DNA from: Chelatococcus albus
GTDB taxonomy: Bacteria > Pseudomonadota > Alphaproteobacteria > Rhizobiales > Beijerinckiaceae
Assembly (NCBI RefSeq): GCF_030067675.1
Contig: NZ_JASJEV010000002.1
Coordinates: 310,001 to 374,000 of the forward strand
Direction: 5' to 3'
Length of the DNA: 64,000 bases
This document shows positions 60,432-64,000 of the stretch, piece after piece. The position numbers and the translations under genes were made by a program. The notes beneath the pieces are model-generated. The model was not told the origin of the DNA. It did no database searches and saw only the letters and a program-made list of their open reading frames with translations. How positions within the stretch are numbered: position 1 is the first letter of the stretch; each line of letters starts with the position of its first letter.

Positions 60432-62284
60432 CGCGCGGCTCCGGTCCTGGCGGCGCGCACGGCATCCCACCACCAAACGGTCGGGAAGGCCGAGCCGCCG
60501 TATGCCGGCAGTTTCTCGGGGCGGGCGAAGCGGTCCCACCGCGCCGTCCATTCGAGGCCGAGCGCCCATTGCGGCACGACGTAATGGTTCCACAGGAGCA
60601 CGCGGTCGAGCGCCCTCGTCGCGGCCACGAGTTCTTCCCGGTCCTTCGCATAGACGATGCGCTCGATGAGCGCATCCACGGCCGGATTGCGGATGCCCGC
60701 AATGTTGGAGGAGCCTGGCCGGTCCGCCGCCGCGGAGCCCCAGAAATCGCGTTGCTCGTTTCCGGGAGAGAGCGACTGCGGCCACACCATGGTGGTCACG
60801 TCGAAGTCGAAGCTGCGCAGGCGGTTCTGATACTGGGCGATGTCCACGATGCGCAGCGTCACCGTGATGCCGATGCGCTCCAGCGCGGCCTTGTAGGCAA
60901 GGCCGTAGCGCTCGAGGGACTGATCGTGGCCCAGCATCTCGACGGTGAAGGGGGCGCCGGTCTTGCCGTCGACGAGCTGCCGCCCCTGGAGGCGGTAGCC
61001 GGCCTCCTGCAGGAGGCGCTGGGCCTCGCGCAGGTTGTCGCGCACGGCCTGCGGGCCGGCGTTCACCGGGTTCCTGTAGGGCGTCGTGAACACCTCCGGC
61101 GGTACCCCGTCCCGAACGCCTTCGAGAATCTCCCTCTCCTTGCCCTCGGGCAGGCCGGAGGACGCAAGCTCCGTGCCGAAGAAGTAGGAGTCGATGCGCT
61201 TGTAGAGGCCGTGGAACAGCGTGCGGTTCGCCTCCTCGAAGTCGAAGGCGTGGTTGAAGGCGAGGCGTACGCGCGGGTCCTTGAACTTGTCGCGGCGCAG
61301 GTTGAAGACGAAAGCCTGCATCCGCCCGCTGCCGCGGTCGGGGAACTCCTCGCGCTTGACGCGCCCCTCGCGGACGGCGGGAAAATCGTAGGCCGTCGAC
61401 CAGTTCTTGGCGAGATTCTCGCGGCGAAAGTCGATGCGATCGCCCTTGAAGGCCTCGAAGAGGACGGTGGCGTCACGATAGTAGTCGTAACGCACCTCGT
61501 CGAAATTGTCAGTACCGCGGTTGACCGGCAGATCCTTGCCCCAATAGTCCTTCACGCGTTCGTACAGGGCGTAGCGCCCGGGCTCGAAGCTCTTCAGGCG
61601 ATAGGCGCCCGAGCCGACCGGCGGCTCCAGCGTCGTCTGCGTGATGTCACGCCTGCGGCCGGCCTTGTCTGTGCCCTCCCACCAGTGCTTCGGCAGCACG
61701 ATGAGCTGGCCGACGATCTGTGGCAATTCGCGGTTGCCCTTCTGGTCGAAGGTGAAGGTGACCTCGCGGTCGCCGGTCTTCTCCGCCCTGGCGACGTTCT
61801 TCCAGTAGAGCGCGAACTGCGGCGCATTGGCCTTCAGGACCTCGAAGGAGAAGATGATGTCCTCGGGCTTGATCGGCTCGCCGTCGTGGAAGCGCGCTTG
61901 CGGGCGCAGGCGGAAGGTGACGGAGGAATAGTCGTCCGGGTGATAGACCGCCTCCGCCACCTGGCCGTAGGCCGTGCTCGCCTCGTCGAGCGAGGGGGCC
62001 AGGAGGCTGTCGTAGAGGCGACCGATACCGGCCTCGAGGTCGCCCTTCACGCCGGCGACGACGATGTTGAAATTGTCGAAGCCGCCCTGCACGCCGAGCC
62101 GCACGAGACCGCCCTTGGGCGCATCCGGGTTCACGTAGTCGAAATGCGGGAAATCGGCAGGATATTTCGGCGTACCGAGGAGCGAGAGCGCATGGCGCCA
62201 GGGCATGTCCCCGGCGGCAGCGACGCCCGGCGCCAAAACGAGAAGGCAGGCGAGCACGAAGCTTGCGGTGCGGCACAGGTTCAA
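60428..62284 (-). CDS. yejA: peptide-binding protein YejA-like, copy 1 (Sec signal)
   Basis: This 618-residue type 5 binding protein has a Sec signal (TASFVLACLLVLAPGVAAAG). Blocks shared with copy 2 are FPHFDYVNPDAPKGG, FRLRPQARFHDG, LEPPVGSGAYRLKSF and YDFPAVREGRVKREE. The start is decided by the ribosome binding site: GGGGGAGGAG lies about six bases before a TTG at 62284, and no ATG with a signal peptide is available; the nearest upstream ATG (62398) adds 38 basic residues. It is the first gene of the yej operon. Confidence 0.92.
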   Translation of the reverse strand: MNLCRTASFVLACLLVLAPGVAAAGDMPWRHALSLLGTPKYPADFPHFDYVNPDAPKGGLVRLGVQGGFDNFNIVVAGVKGDLEAGIGRLYDSLLAPSLDEASTAYGQVAEAVYHPDDYSSVTFRLRPQARFHDGEPIKPEDIIFSFEVLKANAPQFALYWKNVARAEKTGDREVTFTFDQKGNRELPQIVGQLIVLPKHWWEGTDKAGRRRDITQTTLEPPVGSGAYRLKSFEPGRYALYERVKDYWGKDLPVNRGTDNFDEVRYDYYRDATVLFEAFKGDRIDFRRENLAKNWSTAYDFPAVREGRVKREEFPDRGSGRMQAFVFNLRRDKFKDPRVRLAFNHAFDFEEANRTLFHGLYKRIDSYFFGTELASSGLPEGKEREILEGVRDGVPPEVFTTPYRNPVNAGPQAVRDNLREAQRLLQEAGYRLQGRQLVDGKTGAPFTVEMLGHDQSLERYGLAYKAALERIGITVTLRIVDIAQYQNRLRSFDFDVTTMVWPQSLSPGNEQRDFWGSAAADRPGSSNIAGIRNPAVDALIERIVYAKDREELVAATRALDRVLLWNHYVVPQWALGLEWTARWDRFARPEKLPAYGGSAFPTVWWWDAVRAARTGAAR

Positions 62285-62452
62285 ACCGGTCTCCTCCCCC
62301 TGCGGGTGCACCACGGGCCTCCCGAACAGCAGGCACGCTGGCGCGGTCCTTCGCCGAGAATATGACGGTCGGAGCCTGCGCCGCCAGTCGTTGCGCAAGA
62401 TCGCGGTCGGAAGCGCGCCGTCAGCGCCCGGGCGGCGGCAGCGGGAATCAAA

Positions 62453-62476
62453 AAGGCCGGGCGGGAGCCCGGCCTT
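62453..62476 (-). terminator. intrinsic terminator of the cytochrome c gene
   Basis: AAGGCCGGGC and GCCCGGCCTT form a perfect 10-bp stem with a 4-base loop, and the minus strand continues TTTTTGATT. It lies 27 bases after the cytochrome stop codon. Confidence 0.9.
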
Positions 62477-62503
62477 CGATGCCCGACAGAGCCGCGGCGC
62501 CGC

Positions 62504-63046
62504 TCATTGCGGCAGCGGCTTGGGGCTGTCGGCGAGCGTGCGCAGATAGGCGAGGATGTCGGCGCGCTCCTCGGCCTTGGGCACGCCGGCGAAGGCCATC
62601 GCCGTGCCGGGAACAGCCTTCTTCGGGTTCTGGAGGAAGGCGTCGAGCAGCTCGTAGCCCCAGTCGCCGCCATGGCTCTTCATGGCGCCCGAGTAGCCGA
62701 AGCCCGCATGCGAGGCGACGGCGCGACCCACCACGTCGTAGAGATTGGGACCGACCTTGTTCGGACCGCCCTTGCTGAAATCGTGGCAGGAGAGGCACTT
62801 CTTGGCCGCGGCCTCACCCTTCTTGGGGTCGGCCTTGGCGAGCAGGACGGGCAGGGGCTCGGCGGGAGCCTGAGCCTGGCCGGCGGCGCCGGCGGCGGCC
62901 GTCTCTTCCGCGCCAGGCAGGTCGTAACCCGGAACGGCGGGCTTCTTCGGGGCGAAGATGATGCCCGCCAGGATGTTGAGGCCCATGGCGAAGAGGAGGG
63001 TGCCGAGCACGGCGCCCGCGATCTTGTTGAGCTCGAAGGAATCCAT
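62504..63046 (-). CDS. membrane-anchored cytochrome c (CycM/c552-type)
   Basis: This 180-residue protein has an uncleaved N-terminal membrane anchor (about residues 10-32), an Ala/Pro-rich linker and one class I cytochrome c domain. Heme attaches at CLSCH (Cys84, Cys87, His88), and Met150 (PGTAMAFAG) is the likely second ligand. It carries electrons between the bc1 complex and terminal oxidases in alphaproteobacteria. It is divergent from kdsB, an arrangement common in Hyphomicrobiales. Confidence 0.93.
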   Translation of the reverse strand: MDSFELNKIAGAVLGTLLFAMGLNILAGIIFAPKKPAVPGYDLPGAEETAAAGAAGQAQAPAEPLPVLLAKADPKKGEAAAKKCLSCHDFSKGGPNKVGPNLYDVVGRAVASHAGFGYSGAMKSHGGDWGYELLDAFLQNPKKAVPGTAMAFAGVPKAEERADILAYLRTLADSPKPLPQ

Positions 63047-63228
63047 CGATGAGCGGCTCCGGGTCCGGCGACACGGACGGGGGACGGCAAACGCGAGAGC
63101 CGCCCGGCGGGTGCCGGACGGCCGCGGATGATTACCCGCTTTGCCGCGCGCCTGGCAACTCGTATAGCTGTGCACCCCCTTGCTACCTTTTGCCGCCTTT
63201 GCGGCGAGATCCTGTCCGCCTGGTTCCG

Positions 63229-63972
63229 ATGCCCAATCCTGTCGTCCTCATCCCTGCGCGCATGGCCGCGACCCGTCTGCCGGGCAAGCCGCTTGCCGAC
63301 ATCAACGGCGCACCCATGATCGTCCACGTCGTGCGCCGTGCCGAGGAAGCCGGCATCGGCCCCGTCGCGGTCGCGACCGATTCGCCCGACATCGCGACGG
63401 CCGTGGAAGCTGCGGGCGGTCGCGCCGTGATGACGCGCGCCGACCACGCCTCGGGGTCCGACCGCATCTTCGAGGCCCTGCAGGTGCTCGACCCGGACGG
63501 GCGGCACGATGTCGTCGTCAATGTCCAGGGCGACCTGCCGACCATCGATCCGGAGGCGATCGCGGCTGCGGTGGGGCCGCTCGCCGATCCGGAGGTCGAC
63601 ATAGCCACGCTTGCGGCCGTCATCACGCGCGAGGAGGAGAAGACGGAGCCGAGCGTCGTCAAGGCCGTGGGCAGCGAGATCGCCCCCGGACGTCTGCGTG
63701 CGCTCTACTTCACCCGCGCCACGGCGCCCTACGGCGAGGGGCCGCTCTTCCATCACATCGGCCTCTACGCCTATCGCCGCGCGGCGCTGGCGCGCTTCGT
63801 GGCGCTGCCGCCGTCGCCTCTGGAGCGGCGCGAGAAGCTCGAGCAACTGCGCGCGCTCGAGGCGGGCATGCGCATCGACGTCGTCGTCGTGGACGACGTG
63901 CCGCTCGGCGTCGACACGCCGCACGACCTGGAGCGGGCGCGCACCATCCTCGCCGCCCGCCGAGACGATTGA
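63229..63972 (+). CDS. kdsB: CMP-KDO synthetase (3-deoxy-manno-octulosonate cytidylyltransferase)
   Basis: This 247-residue enzyme activates KDO with CTP for lipopolysaccharide core synthesis. The nucleotide-binding start is [20 protein letters not shown], followed by [29 protein letters not shown] and [10 protein letters not shown], and the C-terminus [17 protein letters not shown]. All are family hallmarks. It is divergent from the cytochrome c gene and lies 20 bp before another start codon at the window edge. Confidence 0.96.
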   Translation: MPNPVVLIPARMAATRLPGKPLADINGAPMIVHVVRRAEEAGIGPVAVATDSPDIATAVEAAGGRAVMTRADHASGSDRIFEALQVLDPDGRHDVVVNVQGDLPTIDPEAIAAAVGPLADPEVDIATLAAVITREEEKTEPSVVKAVGSEIAPGRLRALYFTRATAPYGEGPLFHHIGLYAYRRAALARFVALPPSPLERREKLEQLRALEAGMRIDVVVVDDVPLGVDTPHDLERARTILAARRDD

Positions 63973-63992
63973 TCTTCGAGAGGAAGCCCGTC

Positions 63993-64000
63993 ATGCCCGT
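63993..64000 (+). CDS. start of next gene, cut by window edge (pheA position)
   Basis: ATG 63993 follows GAGAGGAAG at good spacing, 20 bp after kdsB, so a co-transcribed gene begins here. In related genomes prephenate dehydratase (pheA) usually follows kdsB, but only two codons are visible, so the identity is an inference from synteny. Confidence 0.4.

Noticed and set aside
1..64000. tRNA or rRNA genes, CRISPR arrays, prophage, toxin-antitoxin pairs or restriction systems
   Set aside because: I looked for T-loop strings, spaced repeats and hallmark proteins by eye and found none; a covariance-model scan would be more sensitive.

Overview
The window is GC-rich chromosomal DNA of an alphaproteobacterium, most likely of the order Hyphomicrobiales (Rhizobiales). 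The clues are a complete Cpa/Tad pilus locus of alphaproteobacterial layout, a cytochrome c gene divergent from kdsB (with the next start codon at the right edge where pheA is usual), and a dispersed palindromic repeat of rhizobial style at 44.1 kb. The genus cannot be read from the sequence. No tRNA, rRNA, CRISPR array or prophage was recognised.

Layout. 0-3.7 kb: decayed and metal-related DNA, with a TolB/cyclase remnant, an arsR gene plus a Cys-tailed flavoprotein sharing two near-identical operator-like sites, and a frameshifted acid phosphatase. 3.9-13.2 kb: a PgtC/PgtB/PgtA-like signalling trio (binding protein, histidine kinase, sigma-54 activator) placed just upstream of an AfuABC/FbpABC-like importer (binding protein, fused permease, ATPase). 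A sigma-54-type promoter precedes the importer, and the two binding proteins are paralogues: one probably for sensing, one for uptake. 13.3-15.8 kb: a membrane patatin-like lipase. 15.9-20.0 kb: a mercury-resistance module (merR and merTPFA around a textbook 19-bp-spaced mer promoter) between an IS481-like remnant and an IS5-family element whose transposase is split.

20.1-26.6 kb: one minus-strand operon with a LysR regulator, a nitrilase-family amidohydrolase, an RraA-family protein and a PotABCD-like importer; the substrate is unknown. 27.1-29.6 kb: an archaeal-type S-adenosylmethionine synthetase followed by a small-molecule-type methyltransferase. 30.0-31.1 kb: a gene graveyard with a stop-interrupted secreted protein, a methyltransferase stub and a fragment of an efflux adaptor. 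31.4-31.7 kb: a GYD-domain protein.

32.2-44.1 kb: the Flp pilus locus, with minus-strand flp2, flp1, cpaA, cpaB, cpaC, cpaD, cpaE, cpaF/tadA, tadB and tadC, and a plus-strand short CpaC-like protein and two TadE-like pseudopilins. The two pilin genes arose by tandem duplication that included their leaders. 44.2-47.2 kb: a HAD phosphatase, a phosphomannomutase/phosphoglucomutase and a periplasmic-type aspartyl protease.

47.4-54.4 kb: an apparent uracil-catabolism (URC) cluster with URC1-like, URC4-like, upp and ribokinase genes, preceded by a Tat-exported class V aminotransferase and deoB; the enzymes converge on ribose 5-phosphate. 54.6-62.3 kb: a YejABEF-type peptide importer with two overlapping YejA genes. 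62.5-64 kb: membrane-anchored cytochrome c, kdsB and the edge of one more gene.
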